Source: CAVQJU01 sp963754955
GTDB lineage: Bacteria; Acidobacteriota; Vicinamibacteria; Vicinamibacterales; CAVVIG01
Length of the DNA stretch: 64,000 bases
NCBI GenBank assembly: GCA_963754955.1
Contig: CAVWHY010000006.1
Coordinates: 434,001 to 498,000 of the forward strand
Direction of reading: 5' to 3'
A program made the translations under genes and the position numbers. How positions within the stretch are numbered: position 1 is the first letter of the stretch; the number at the start of each line of letters is the position of its first letter. Under the pieces are notes generated by a model that saw only the letters and a list, made by a program, of their open reading frames with translations, was not told the DNA's origin and ran no database searches. Positions 1 through 9,739 of this stretch are shown piece after piece.

Positions 1-660
1 TCGACGACGTGCGCGTTGTCGGAGAAGAAGTTGCCGACCATGTCGAGCCGGCCCTTGGCGTTCTGGTTGGTGACGTCGACGACGAGCGTCGTGCCTTCCC
101 AGTGGCCGCGCGAGTCGCCCATCCACAGTTTCGTGTGCGGGCCGACGTGAGGGCGGCCGTCGAGCGGGATCACGCGGAACACGTGGTTCTGCGCGTTCAG
201 GATCACGACCTGGCCCGGCGGACTGCAGGACCCGCACCTGCGAGTGGAACATTTCCCGGGGCACGCCGCCCGGCGAGGCAGCGCGCCTGCGGATCGATGT
301 GCTCGGGCGCGGTCGGCGTGTCGGCGTGATCGGCGAGCACCTGCTGGCGGGCGGCCGCCGCGCGGCAGGTAGGGGATCTTGCCGTTCGGCGGATCGACGA
401 CGCGGCTGGGCTTGCGACACGCGGGCGATACCCTTCTGCTCGCGCTGAATCTCTTCCAGCCGCCCGCCACCAGCTCTGGGATCGGTCAGGTCGAAGGTGC
501 CGGTGATCTCCGGATCCCAGTCGCCCTGCACGTCGGGCTGGCCGTCCGACAAACGTGCCGGTTGCCACGCCTGCTGGCCGCTCGGCGCGGCGGGCAGCAA
601 CCAGACGAGGATCGTGGCCGCGAACGCGACCCGCAGACTACGGGTAGTACTTCTCGACAT
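1..660 (-). CDS. Secreted acidobacterial family protein, partial and frameshifted
   Basis: Exported protein of unknown function; the 3' end lies outside the window. From the ATG at 660 it begins MSRSTTRSLRVAFAATILVW, a signal-peptide-like start, followed by a SDGQPDVQGDWDPEITGTFD segment. The reading frame changes near position 400; downstream, another frame continues with VVDPPNGKIPYLP and then VILNAQNHVFRVIPLDGRPH, MGDSRGHWEGTTLVVDVTNQ. These blocks (DGRPH, G-x-W-E-G-x-T-L-V-V) are shared with five other genes in this window. The start overlaps the 3' end of the upstream paralogue by 23 bases, so the two are probably co-transcribed. The frame change is probably a sequencing indel. Family function is not known to me. 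Confidence 0.7.
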   Translation of the reverse strand, partial: MSRSTTRSLRVAFAATILVWLLPAAPSGQQAWQPARLSDGQPDVQGDWDPEITGTFDLTDPRAGGGRLEEIQREQKGIARVSQAQPRRRSAERQDPLPAARRPPASRCSPITPTRRPRPSTSIRRRAASPGGVPREMFHSQVRVLQSAGPGRDPERAEPRVPRDPARRPPSRRPAHETVDGRLARPLGRHDARRRRHQPERQGPARHGRQLLLRQRARRR

Positions 661-1408
661 CGAAGGCATCGCAGGCATACTCCAGAAGCTGAAAGTTCTT
701 TTCCTTGTGCCGGTACAGCACCAGGCTCATCGTCCAGGGGCGGGTGAAGACCTTGGGGTCCTCGATCGTCACGTTGTAGGTGATGTGATCGGGACCATCG
801 GGGGTGTAGCGCTCGACGATGTGCAGGGCGTCGCTGTGAAAGTTGCCGGCGTGATCGAACCACGTCTGGTCGTTGAAGTGGACAACGTCCACGACCAGCG
901 TGTCGCCGTCCCAGCGTCCGCGTGAATCGCCCAGCCACCAGTCGATCGGACCTTTGGGATGGGCGGTGCCGTTCGTGTAGATCGTGCGGGTGGCCCGGAC
1001 GTACTCGTAGCAACAGCGTCAGCTGGCCGCGGCGACTGGACGATCTGAAACGGGTACGGCATGTAGGTGAGCCGCGGCACGCCGGGCAGAAAGCATTTCG
1101 CGTCGGGGTCAGCCGTCGCGCGATGCTCGTAGTTCTCGCGCTTCTTCGCGGCCGCCCACGGCTGATACGGAATCTCCCCGCCGTCCACGATGCCGGGTCC
1201 GGCCGGCACGCCGCGCTGCGCGTGGTGATCCTGGATATCCCATGAGGCCGACGTGACCGCCTGCCAGATGCCCGGAGAGGTCCGGCTTGCCGTCAGCCGT
1301 ACGCGCAATCGCCGGCGCCTGCGCTCTGATTTGCGAGGGCGTAGTCGTCAGCGCGAGAGCGGCGATAGCGAGTGCTGACGCGGCAATCGAACGCGACGTC
1401 GCCGGCAT
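638..1408 (-). CDS. Secreted acidobacterial family protein, frameshifted
   Basis: Second member of the same secreted family, about 256 residues if the frame is restored. The start at 1408 gives MPATSRSIAASALAIAALAL, a signal peptide with cleavage likely after QIRAQA, then ARTADGKPDLSGHLAGG. The frame changes near 1270 and the product continues with WDIQDHHAQRGVPAGPGIVD, DPDAKCFLPGVPRLTYMPYP and FQIVQSP. It changes again near 1000-1010 and ends with FNDQTWFDHAGNFHSDALHI, VERYTPDGPDHITYNVTIED and a C-terminal DVEKYYP. The total length is a multiple of three, consistent with compensating indels. It follows the DUF6152 gene directly. No enzyme motif is recognised; a periplasmic or secreted location is inferred from the signal peptide. 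Confidence 0.7.
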
Positions 1409-1410
1409 GG

Positions 1411-1832
1411 TTAGCGCGCCTCCGGTCTGCGCCGTCTTTCGGCTCGCCGGTGCCCGACGACCCGAGGAAGAAGTCGCGCCCATCGGGGAGCTTCACGGAA
1501 CGGCCGTTGGCTGTGCGCGTGCCGTTCTTGGCCTGGAAGCCGGTGACGACCAGTTCGATCCCGGCGGGGAAGTCCGTCTTGCGGAGCCCGCGGCGCAGCA
1601 GGCCGTTCGGCGCGCCGGCCTCGATCGCCCAGCTCACGATCGTGCCGTCGGGCTGGCGCACGTCGATGTGCACCCAGCCGTGCGGGTTGACCCATTCCAT
1701 CTTCGTCAGCGTGCCGTGCAGCGTGACCGGCTTGTTGACGTCGAATTCAGCCGAGAACGAATGGTGCGCGGAAACCGGTGCTGCCAGCAAGAAGGCGAGG
1801 GCCGGTAAGGAGATTCGATGATCGATCTGCAT
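1411..1832 (-). CDS. DUF6152 family exported protein
   Basis: Small exported protein of the DUF6152 type, whose function is unknown. From the ATG at 1832 the product starts MQIDHRISLPALAFLLAAPV with a signal peptide ending near VSAHHSF. The A-H-H-S-F-x-A-E-F-D motif directly after the signal peptide and the T-K-M-E-W-V-N-P-H-G-W block are characteristic, and the protein at 7207-7629 has the same layout. The frame that carries the conserved sequence runs past the start of the downstream gene, while a neighbouring frame stops at 1411. A one-base indel near 1430 is therefore likely, and the end given is inferred. It sits between the receptor gene and two secreted-family genes. Confidence 0.7.
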
Positions 1833-1839
1833 GATCTCG

Positions 1840-4765
1840 TCACGTGGGCCTGCCCGTCGATGCGTCCGTAGGTGCGTAGAAAACGATTCGAGCTGCGAGC
1901 TCCGCCTGCTGCCGCGGCAGGGCCGACAGGACGCGCCCGAACGAGTCAGACAATGCGTTGGTGACCTGAGAGGTGCCGATTCCTCCGAGGTTGTCCGTGC
2001 CGAGCAGGTTGAACACCTGGCCAATCAACTCGAGCTTCCGGCTGTCGCCGAGTGCGAAGGCCTTGCTCAGCCGGACGTCCAGACGGTTGTAGCGTGTCGC
2101 GTCGATCTGGCTGGCGGCGATCGGTTTGAGGCCGTTCAGCGCCCGCCACGCATTGACCAGCGAGAGATCGAGGTTGCGGTTGCCCTGGTTCTTCGTCGTG
2201 CCCGGCACGTAATCGGTCGTGAAGCCGTCGTTGTTGAGGTCGCGGCCGGCCTGCGCGCTGAACGGCAGCGACGATCGGAGCGTCCACACGGCGCTCAGCT
2301 GAAGCGTCAGCGGCAGGGCCACCGATCCACTGGCCGCCAGGTTGTGGCGCCGGTCGGTGTCGGCGGGCCCGCGATCGTCTTCCGGATGGAAGACGTTCGT
2401 GATGCTGCCCGTGGAGTTCCCGTCCTTGCCGGTCCAGCTGTCGTCCTGCTTGGCAAGCGTGTACGACACGGTGTAGAGGTAGCGGTCGCTGTAGCGTTTC
2501 TCGAGCCGGGCGAGGAACGCCGTGTAGTCGAACGTGCCCAGCGACGGCTGCGACTGGACGATCTGGCCCCATTCGGGCAGCGGACGCAGGCCCGTGCGCG
2601 GATCGGGCGTGTTGATGTTGACGCGGTTGGGGTAGTCGTCGATGCGCGAGTACACGCCGTCCAGGTGCAGGCCGAAGTTGCCGCCAAGCTGCTGCGAGAA
2701 CCCGACGCTGGCCGTCTGCGCCAGCGCGTTGCGCAGATCGTTGGCGCCGATCGTGATGTTCGGCGGCGCGGTCGAGACGAACGACAGCGGGTCTTTGCCC
2801 TGATACGGATCCGGATACGAGGGGTTGCGGATCGTGACGCTGTACTGCTGGAACGCGGTGATCTCGCCGTCGAGCAGCGAATTCTGGAGGTTGACGTAGA
2901 TGATGCCGTAGCCGCCGCGGAGAACCGACCGCCCGTCGTCCCGCAGATCCCAGGCCGCGCCGAGGCGAGGGGCAAGGTTGTTGTGGTCGCCGCGAGCGGC
3001 GAAATCGACGTAGGGCAGCGGCTTCGGATAACGCGCCTGCGTGAAGTCCTCGTTGAAGATCTTGGTCTGCAGGTCGTAGCGCGCGCCGAGGTTGAGCGTC
3101 AGGTTCGATCTCGGCCTCCACTCGTCCTGGACGTATGCCTCGTAGGTGTGGCTCAGGTTCTCCGGATAGATGGCCGGCAGCGAGGATGTGAACTGCGTCG
3201 CACCTTTCAGGCTGCCGAAGTTGAACGCGGGATCGGCGGGGTTGAAGAACTGGTCTGTGCTGAAAGTCCATGAGCCGTTCGGGTTGCCGGGGCTGGTCTG
3301 GTACGTTGGTAGCACCTGCGCGCCGACGCCGATTTTCCAGGAGTGTGCGCCCGAGCTGATCGTCAGCGCGTCCCGGAACTGGATGTACTTGTTACGGAAC
3401 CGCGTCCCCGGGCTCGAGCCCCAGTTCAGGCTCGGAAAACGATAGGACGGGGCTGCCCACGCCCTCGTACTGCGGCGGCGTGTAGCGGTCGCTCAGGGTG
3501 CTGGTCTGGAACGACTCGGCGTACATCGCCGTGGCCTCGTTCAGGATTCGCGGCGAAATGATCCAGGAATGGCTGGCGATGTACGAGAAGCCTGGAACGC
3601 CCGTATCGGTCGATCCAAACGCCGCCGTCGTCGCGCCGCTCGACTGGCTGTAGTAGTTTTCATCCTGCCTGAAGTAGCGGAGAAACGCGTGCTGCGACGG
3701 GCTGATCTGCAGGTCGCCGCGCGCGAAGAAGATGTTCGCCAGCGAGCCGCCCTGGAACGTCCCCTCGAGCGCCGAGTAGTACTGGGGCTTGCCCGTGTTG
3801 ACGGTGAAGAACTGCTGATCGTCGGTTCGTTCGAACGACGTGTAGAAGTGCAGCCGATCCTTGATCAGGGGGCCGCCGACGGCGCCGCCGAACTGGTTCC
3901 GGCTGAAGTCGGGAATCGGCGTGCCCAGCTGGTCATGATTCTGCTGCGTGTAGAGATCGACGCGGTTGAGGCTCTTGTTCCGGAAGAACTCGAAGGCTTC
4001 GCCGCGCAGCTGGTTGCCGCCGCCCTTGGTCACCACGTTGACGACGCCGCCCACCCGGCCCCCGTACTCGGCCGGCGACTGCGAGACGATGACCTTGAAC
4101 TCCTGGATGGCCGACTGTGGCACGTCCTCACGTGCGTCGCCGGCGCGCGAGATCATGTTGTTCATGCCGTCCACGATGTAGTTGGTGCCGGCGGTCGAGA
4201 GGCCGCCGAGGCCGACCGAGGCGCCCGGCCTCTGCGAGCGCACCGCGTCGGTGCTCGTGCCCGGGAGCAGCAGCGACAGCGTGATCGCGGAGCGGCCCTC
4301 GACCGGCAGCGTATCGATTTGCTGCGCGGTGACCACCGCCGCGACCTCGCTCTTTGTCGTTTCCACGACCGGGATTCGCGCGCTGACCGTGACGGCTTCC
4401 TGCACGCCCTGCAGGCCCAGCGCAAGGTCCTGCCGCACCTCGAGCCCGATCGTGAGCGTCACATCCCTGACTTCGGCCGTGGCAAACCCCTGCAGTTCGG
4501 CGGACAGCAGGTAGCGTCCGGGCGGCAATGCCGTCACCCGGTAGCGGCCATCGGGCTCGGTCACCGTGCTGCGCAGCACGCCGCTGTCGGCGTTCTTTGC
4601 GGTGACGACCACGCCCGGCAGCACGCCGCCCTGCGCGTCGGCGACGACACCGGCAATGGCGCCGCCGCCGGTCTGAGCGAAGCCCGGCGCCGGCAGGGCC
4701 AGGACGGTCGCCGCGACCAGGAGCGCGGCGATGAGGCGAAACGGTTGTGCGACTTCATGCGTCAT
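1840..4765 (-). CDS. TonB-dependent receptor, Oar-like, frameshifted
   Basis: Outer-membrane receptor of about 975 residues. The start at 4765 gives MTHEVAQPFRLIAALLVAAT, a signal peptide ending near GFAQ. It is followed by a carboxypeptidase-regulatory-like domain (about residues 30-110, GVVADAQGGVLPGVVVTAKN) and a plug domain with TNYIVDGMNNM and EYGGRVGGVVNVVTKGGGN. The barrel then runs to the 3' end. The frame changes once between about 3320 and 3420; the span is one base over a multiple of three, which fits a single indel. The ATG lies 27 bases after tRNA-Cys and has a GGAG about 11 bases upstream, so it may be co-transcribed with the tRNA. The ligand is unknown; such receptors usually take up carbohydrates or metal chelates. 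Confidence 0.85.
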
Positions 4766-4792
4766 GACTGACTTATCTCCGGAAACAGAAAA

Positions 4793-4867
4793 TGGAGGCG
4801 CGGGAGGGAATCGAACCCTCGCATTGCGGCTTTGCAGGCCGCAGCCTTTCCTCTTGGCCACCGCGCC
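4793..4867 (-). tRNA. tRNA-Cys (GCA)
   Basis: A full cloverleaf reads on the minus strand. The acceptor arm GGCGCGG pairs with CCGCGCC, the discriminator base is U (typical for tRNA-Cys), and CCA is encoded at 4795-4793. The anticodon loop CTGCAAA gives anticodon GCA, and the T-arm contains GGTTCGATTCC. It lies downstream of a cysteine-rich leader ORF and a strong terminator. I see no convincing separate promoter between the terminator and the tRNA. Confidence 0.95.
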
Positions 4868-4888
4868 GACCCAGACGATCACCTGCCT

Positions 4889-4929
4889 GAAAAAGAAAAA
4901 GGCCCGGGAAGCGTGAGCCTCCCGGGCCT
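4889..4929 (-). terminator. Rho-independent terminator or attenuator upstream of tRNA-Cys
   Basis: On the minus strand a perfect 10-bp GC-rich stem is formed by 4929-4920 (AGGCCCGGGA) and 4909-4900 (TCCCGGGCCT), with a 10-base loop, followed directly by a U-rich tract TTTTCTTTTT. It lies between the stop of the cysteine-rich leader ORF (4962) and tRNA-Cys (starts 4867). Bases 4922-4917 (GGAGGC) can instead pair with GCCTCC at 5009-5004 inside the leader ORF, which would disrupt the terminator stem. Confidence 0.8.
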
Positions 4930-4961
4930 CTGGTCGAGCTGTGGTTGGTATCTGTCGTGCG

Positions 4962-5051
4962 TTACAACTGCAGGACGTCAGTACACACAGCGCGGCAGGC
5001 GCCGGAGGCAACTCCGGGGCAACAACACGCGCAGGTGACCGAACGAACCAT
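4962..5051 (-). CDS. Cysteine-rich 29-residue leader peptide
   Basis: Short ORF with ATG at 5051 and TAA at 4964-4962. Its product has six cysteines in 29 residues, including a C-A-C-C-C run (codons TGC GCG TGT TGT TGC, 5033-5019). No Shine-Dalgarno sequence is seen. The -10 element ends 7 bases before the ATG, so the transcript may be leaderless. Directly after the Cys codons a hairpin forms between 5017-5012 and 5007-5002. With the downstream terminator and tRNA-Cys this resembles a ribosome-mediated attenuator that senses charged tRNA-Cys. It could also be an independent small Cys-rich protein or a chance ORF. The regulatory role is inferred. Confidence 0.5.
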   Translation of the reverse strand: MVRSVTCACCCPGVASGACRAVCTDVLQL

Positions 5052-5058
5052 GAGTGAT

Positions 5059-5088
5059 GTTGTAGCGGGATCGACGTGAGGCCGTCAA
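5059..5088 (-). promoter_or_regulatory. Sigma-70-type promoter for the leader and tRNA-Cys
   Basis: On the minus strand TTGACG (5088-5083) is followed after 18 bases by TACAAC (5064-5059). Transcription would be expected to start at or next to the ATG at 5051 of the Cys-rich leader ORF. Confidence 0.5.
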
Positions 5089-5115
5089 CGAAACTTGACT
5101 TCGCGCGCTTCTTTC

Positions 5116-5171
5116 GTAGGGCGGCCCTTTCAGGGCCGCCGTGAAAGGCGGGGCTGAAAGCCCCGCCCTAC
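5116..5171. repeat. REP-like double hairpin, GTAG...CTAC
   Basis: A 56-bp element between GTAG (5116) and CTAC (ends 5171) contains two back-to-back palindromes. The first has GGCGGCCCTTTCAGGGCCGC as its core and the second has GGCGGGGCTGAAAGCCCCGC. The centres TTTCAG and CTGAAA recur in the other elements of this family in the window. It lies between the threonine-synthase-like gene and the tRNA-Cys leader and could also terminate the upstream gene. Confidence 0.75.
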
Positions 5172-5176
5172 ATTGG

Positions 5177-6355
<1,179 letters not shown>

Positions 6356-6358
6356 GCG

Positions 6359-7210
6359 CTACTTTTTCGCCGGGGCGTTCGGAGTCGGCGGCGGCAGCAG
6401 CGGCGCCGGGTCGATGTAGCCGCGCGTGCCGTCGGGACGAATCGGACCCGGACCGAAGCCCAGGTGATCGCGGTCCACGTTGTTTTCGCTGCAGGAGTAC
6501 TCCTGCAGTTGCTCGTCCGGCTTGCCGAGCACCCACGTTCGCGCGTACGTGAACGGCCGCGTATAGAACTTCTTGTCCTCGATCAGCGTGTCCACGTGGA
6601 TGTGGTCCATGTCCGGCCGTGTCCAGCGTTCGACGACGTGAAGGGCGTCGCTGTGCGGGTTGGCGTTCTCGTCGATCCAGACCTTCTCGTCCTTGAAGCC
6701 GATCGAATCGATGACGAGCGTATCGCCTTCCCACTTGCCGACTTCTTCCCCGAAAAACGACGGGTCGGGATCGTCGCTGTGCTTGCGGCCGTCGGTCGGG
6801 ATCAGGCGGAAGTAGCTGTAGAAATACAGGAACGCGATCTTGTTGGCGCCCTGCAGGATCTCGAACGGCAGTCCGCTGGCATTGTGACGCGGGATCCCGC
6901 CGATGATGCACAGCGCCTCTGGATCGATCGTGGCCGTCAGGTTGTGCTGGAGCGCGGCTTCGCCCGCCGGCGTGAGCGGCAGCTTCAGGCCCGGCAGATC
7001 CTTTCCGATGTTGCCGCCCGGCACCGTGTCGCGCGTGCCCTTCCAGTAGCCGCTGAAATCAGGACGACCGCCGGCCATGCGGGGCGTCGGCGCGGACTTC
7101 GCGGACTTGTTGTCGACGGCGGTCAGTTCCTGGCCGAACGCCGCAGGAGCAGTCAGGACGGCCAGGAAGGCCGCAACGACCGACAGTCCGAGCCGATGAT
7201 GGTTCTTCAT
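6359..7210 (-). CDS. Secreted acidobacterial family protein
   Basis: Intact 283-residue member of the secreted family. The start MKNHHRLGLSVVAAFLAVLT is chosen because the ATG overlaps the stop of the DUF6152 gene (ATGA, 7207-7210) and because it gives a clear signal peptide ending near AFGQ. Conserved blocks follow in order: GGRPDFSGYWKG, DPEALCIIGGIPRHNA, LPFEILQGANKIAFLYFYSY, IPTDGRKH, GKWEGDTLVIDSIGF, NPHSDALHVVERW, and EDKKFYTRPFTYAR. The C-terminus is proline-rich. No catalytic motif is recognised. The DUF6152 plus secreted-family pairing is repeated at 638-1832, suggesting a functional link. Function unknown. Confidence 0.85.
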   Translation of the reverse strand: MKNHHRLGLSVVAAFLAVLTAPAAFGQELTAVDNKSAKSAPTPRMAGGRPDFSGYWKGTRDTVPGGNIGKDLPGLKLPLTPAGEAALQHNLTATIDPEALCIIGGIPRHNASGLPFEILQGANKIAFLYFYSYFRLIPTDGRKHSDDPDPSFFGEEVGKWEGDTLVIDSIGFKDEKVWIDENANPHSDALHVVERWTRPDMDHIHVDTLIEDKKFYTRPFTYARTWVLGKPDEQLQEYSCSENNVDRDHLGFGPGPIRPDGTRGYIDPAPLLPPPTPNAPAKK

Positions 7211-7629
7211 CGCGCCGGAACCTGTGTCTCCGACCCGGGCCCGCCGTCGCCGGCGGACGCGCCCGAGACGATGCGGCCGTCGGGCAGCGTGACGCGGCGC
7301 GCATCCATCAGGTGCGAGCCGTCCCGTGCGAGATAGCCGTCCACGATGATCGTGTCGCCGAGCTTCAGGTCGCCCCGCTTCCAGCCGCGCCGCGACAGCG
7401 CGCCGGGCGAGCCGGCCGACAGCGTCCACCTGACGACGGCGCCGGAGTCGTCCTTGACGTCCACATAGAAATAGGTGTGCGGGTTCGTCCATTCGATTTT
7501 GACCAGCGCGCCGGTGACGCGGAACGGCTTCTGGCCGTCGAATTCCGCCGCGAACGAGTGGTGCGCGAGCGCCGGAACGGTTGCCGTCAGCGTCATCAGG
7601 GCCGCGAACAGCGCGTGGGTGGCTTTCAT
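7207..7629 (-). CDS. DUF6152 family exported protein
   Basis: Intact 140-residue exported protein. MKATHALFAALMTLTATVPA forms the signal peptide with cleavage before HHSF. The conserved A-H-H-S-F-x-A-E-F-D motif and the VKIEWTNPHTYFYVDVKDD block match the copy at 1411-1832. The remainder is predicted beta-rich, with a YLARDG...DARRVTLPDGR tail. No catalytic residues are evident. It overlaps the downstream secreted-family gene by four bases, so translational coupling is likely. Upstream lies a short divergent intergenic region shared with the gene at 7702. Confidence 0.85.
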   Translation of the reverse strand: MKATHALFAALMTLTATVPALAHHSFAAEFDGQKPFRVTGALVKIEWTNPHTYFYVDVKDDSGAVVRWTLSAGSPGALSRRGWKRGDLKLGDTIIVDGYLARDGSHLMDARRVTLPDGRIVSGASAGDGGPGSETQVPAR

Positions 7630-7701
7630 TGGTGAACTCTCCCGAAAAGAGGCTATTATGCCACCTGGTCGGCTCTGTTTCTCGACTTGAGGGATGTGAC
7701 C

Positions 7702-8778
7702 ATGCTGACACGGCGCTCGGTCTGGCTTGCGGCGATTTCCGTTCTTTGCGTCAGCCTGCTGGCGTTTTCAGGCCTGCGCGCCGCCACCGATACGCTGCCG
7801 TCGCAGCTCACCGACCAGGAATTCTGGAAGCTCAGCACCGACTTCTCCGAACCCGACGGCTTTTTCCGTTCGGACAACCTGTTGTCCAACGAAGTCTGGC
7901 TGCAGCGGGTGATTCCCGATCTGCTGAATACCATCAAGACGCCGAGCGTCTACATGGGCGTCGGCCCCGAGCAGAACTTCACCTACATCGCGGCGCTCAA
8001 ACCCAAGATGGTGTTCCTCGTGGACGTCCGCCGGGGGAACCTCGATCTGCAGCTGATGTACAAGGCGGTCTTCGAGCTGTCGGCCGATCGAGCCGATTTC
8101 GTGTCGAAGCTCTTCTCCAAGAAGCGCCCCGAGGGTCTCGATCGCAATTCGACGGCGGCGGAAATCTTCGCGGCCTTCAAGAACGTCGAGAGCAGCGAGG
8201 CGCTGTACAAGGACAACCTGAAGGCCATCGACGATCTGCTGTTGACCAAACATCACTTCGCGCTCTCGGACGGCGATGTGCAGGGCGTCGAGTACGTGTA
8301 CCACGCCTTTTTCAACTTCGGGCCGGCGCTGAACTACTCGTCCACGGGTGGCTTCGGCGGCCGCTACCAGCCGAGCTACGCGGATCTGATGGCAGGGACC
8401 GACGAGGCAGGGTTGTCGCGGAGCTTCCTGGCGAACGAAGACAACTTCAACGTGTTGAAGTCACTCGAGACGAAGAACCTGATGGTGCCGGTCGTCGGCA
8501 ACTTCGCGGGTCCGAAGGCGATTCGCGCGGTCGGCGAATATCTGAAGTCGAAAGGTGCGACCGTGTCGGCGTTCTACCTGTCGAACGTCGAGCAGTACCT
8601 CTACCAGGATCGCATCTGGACGAACTTCTGCCGCAACGTGGCCACGCTGCCGCTCGACGCGACGAGCACGTTCATCCGCTCCGTGCGCGGCGGCGGATTC
8701 GGTCCGGGCATGGGGCTCAACTCGGAGTTGGGCGGCATGCAGGCCGAGGTGAAGGACTGCGGCGCGAATGGGCAGTAG
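7702..8778 (+). CDS. Exported protein, LIC10091-like family
   Basis: Exported protein of 358 residues. The ATG at 7702 (MLTRRSVWLAAISVLCVSLL) is preferred over a TTG at 7687 because GAGGG lies about 9 bases upstream and a signal peptide begins directly. Conserved blocks: LTDQEFWKLSTDFSEPDGFF, SDNLLSNE, YMGVGPEQNFTYIAALKPKM, DVRRGNLDLQLMYKAVFELS, and later VVGNFAGPKAIRAVGEYLKS. The G-V-G-P-E-Q-N-F-T-Y-I glycine-containing loop followed by an acidic D-V-R-R resembles a Rossmann-type binding loop, but methyltransferase activity is only a guess. A paralogue with the same blocks lies at 9736-10839. The 3' end overlaps the hydrolase by 11 bases. Confidence 0.75.
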   Translation: MLTRRSVWLAAISVLCVSLLAFSGLRAATDTLPSQLTDQEFWKLSTDFSEPDGFFRSDNLLSNEVWLQRVIPDLLNTIKTPSVYMGVGPEQNFTYIAALKPKMVFLVDVRRGNLDLQLMYKAVFELSADRADFVSKLFSKKRPEGLDRNSTAAEIFAAFKNVESSEALYKDNLKAIDDLLLTKHHFALSDGDVQGVEYVYHAFFNFGPALNYSSTGGFGGRYQPSYADLMAGTDEAGLSRSFLANEDNFNVLKSLETKNLMVPVVGNFAGPKAIRAVGEYLKSKGATVSAFYLSNVEQYLYQDRIWTNFCRNVATLPLDATSTFIRSVRGGGFGPGMGLNSELGGMQAEVKDCGANGQ

Positions 8779-9739
8779 CTCGACAGGCCTCAGGCCTGGC
8801 CGGCTTTTCCTCCTCTACGGTGGCATCGTCTTCCTGTTGTTCCTGGCCGTCCCGACGGCCGTTTACCTCGCCTTCGATCCGGAACGGCTCGACTTGAACG
8901 ACTCGGCGCGCCGGAGCGCGCCGGGCCAGTTCGCGCGGCTGGCCGACGGCTACACGCACTACGAAATCGGCGGCCCGCCCGACGGCCGCGTCGTCGTGCT
9001 GGCGGCCGGCGCCACGGTCCCGTACTACATCTGGGACCCGACGTTCGCGGCGCTGACCGCCGCCGGCTTCCGGGTGCTCCGCTACGACTACTACGGCCGC
9101 GGCTTTTCGGATCGCCCGGACATTCCGTTCACGCAGGATCTGTATGTCCGGCAGTTCACGCAGTTGCTGGAGTTCCTGCACATCACGCAGCCTGTCGATC
9201 TTGCGGGACTCTCGTTCGGCGGCTCGGTGATCACCACGATCGCCGACCGCCACCCGTCGCGCGTCCGGTCGCTCGTCTACATGGACCCCGCGTTCCGCAC
9301 GCCGCTGGCGCTGTCGCCCCTCGAGTCGATGCCGCGCCTGTGGAGCTTCGTCACGGCGATCATGGACGAACGCCTGTGGGCGAAGGGACAGCTCGACGAC
9401 TTCCTCTACCCGGAGAAGTTCCCGGACTGGCCGGATCGCTATCGCGTGCAGATGCAGTACCGCGGGTTTCGGCGCTCGCGCCTGTCTGACCTCGCGGCCA
9501 ACGCCGAGGTCGATCAGCGCGAGGAAGTGCAGCGCGTCGGCCGCGCGCGGCGGCCCGTTCTCGTCGTCTGGGGCCGGCAGGATCCCAACGTGCCCTTCGA
9601 GTTCAGCGAGCCGCTGATGCAGCAGATGCCGTACGCGCGCCTGCTGGCGGTCGACGATGCGGGCCACCTGCCGCAGTGGGAGAAGCCCGACATCGTGCAG
9701 CCGGCAATCGTGGCGTTTCTGCGGGAGGTCAACCCATGA
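8768..9739 (+). CDS. Alpha/beta hydrolase, membrane-anchored
   Basis: Predicted alpha/beta-hydrolase fold enzyme of 323 residues. A transmembrane segment near residues 12-36 (LFLLYGGIVFLLFLAVPTAV) probably anchors it with the catalytic domain outside. The nucleophile elbow is GLSFGGS with S149. The early strand has VVVLAAGATVPYYIWDPTF and YDYYGRGFSDRP, the acid is likely in VVWGRQDPNVPF, and the histidine is in DDAGHLPQWE. It overlaps both flanking LIC10091-like genes (11 bases upstream, ATGA downstream), so the three form a tight operon. Substrate unknown; epoxide hydrolase or ester hydrolase are both possible. Confidence 0.85.
   Translation: MGSSSTGLRPGRLFLLYGGIVFLLFLAVPTAVYLAFDPERLDLNDSARRSAPGQFARLADGYTHYEIGGPPDGRVVVLAAGATVPYYIWDPTFAALTAAGFRVLRYDYYGRGFSDRPDIPFTQDLYVRQFTQLLEFLHITQPVDLAGLSFGGSVITTIADRHPSRVRSLVYMDPAFRTPLALSPLESMPRLWSFVTAIMDERLWAKGQLDDFLYPEKFPDWPDRYRVQMQYRGFRRSRLSDLAANAEVDQREEVQRVGRARRPVLVVWGRQDPNVPFEFSEPLMQQMPYARLLAVDDAGHLPQWEKPDIVQPAIVAFLREVNP

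Noticed and set aside
1831..3273. Plus-strand open frame of 480 codons over the first receptor
   Set aside because: It lies opposite a clear TonB-receptor barrel and has no recognisable domain or RBS.
4965..5011. Upstream extension of the first receptor gene to an ATG at 5011
   Set aside because: It would run through tRNA-Cys and the terminator; the start at 4765 directly precedes a clear signal peptide.
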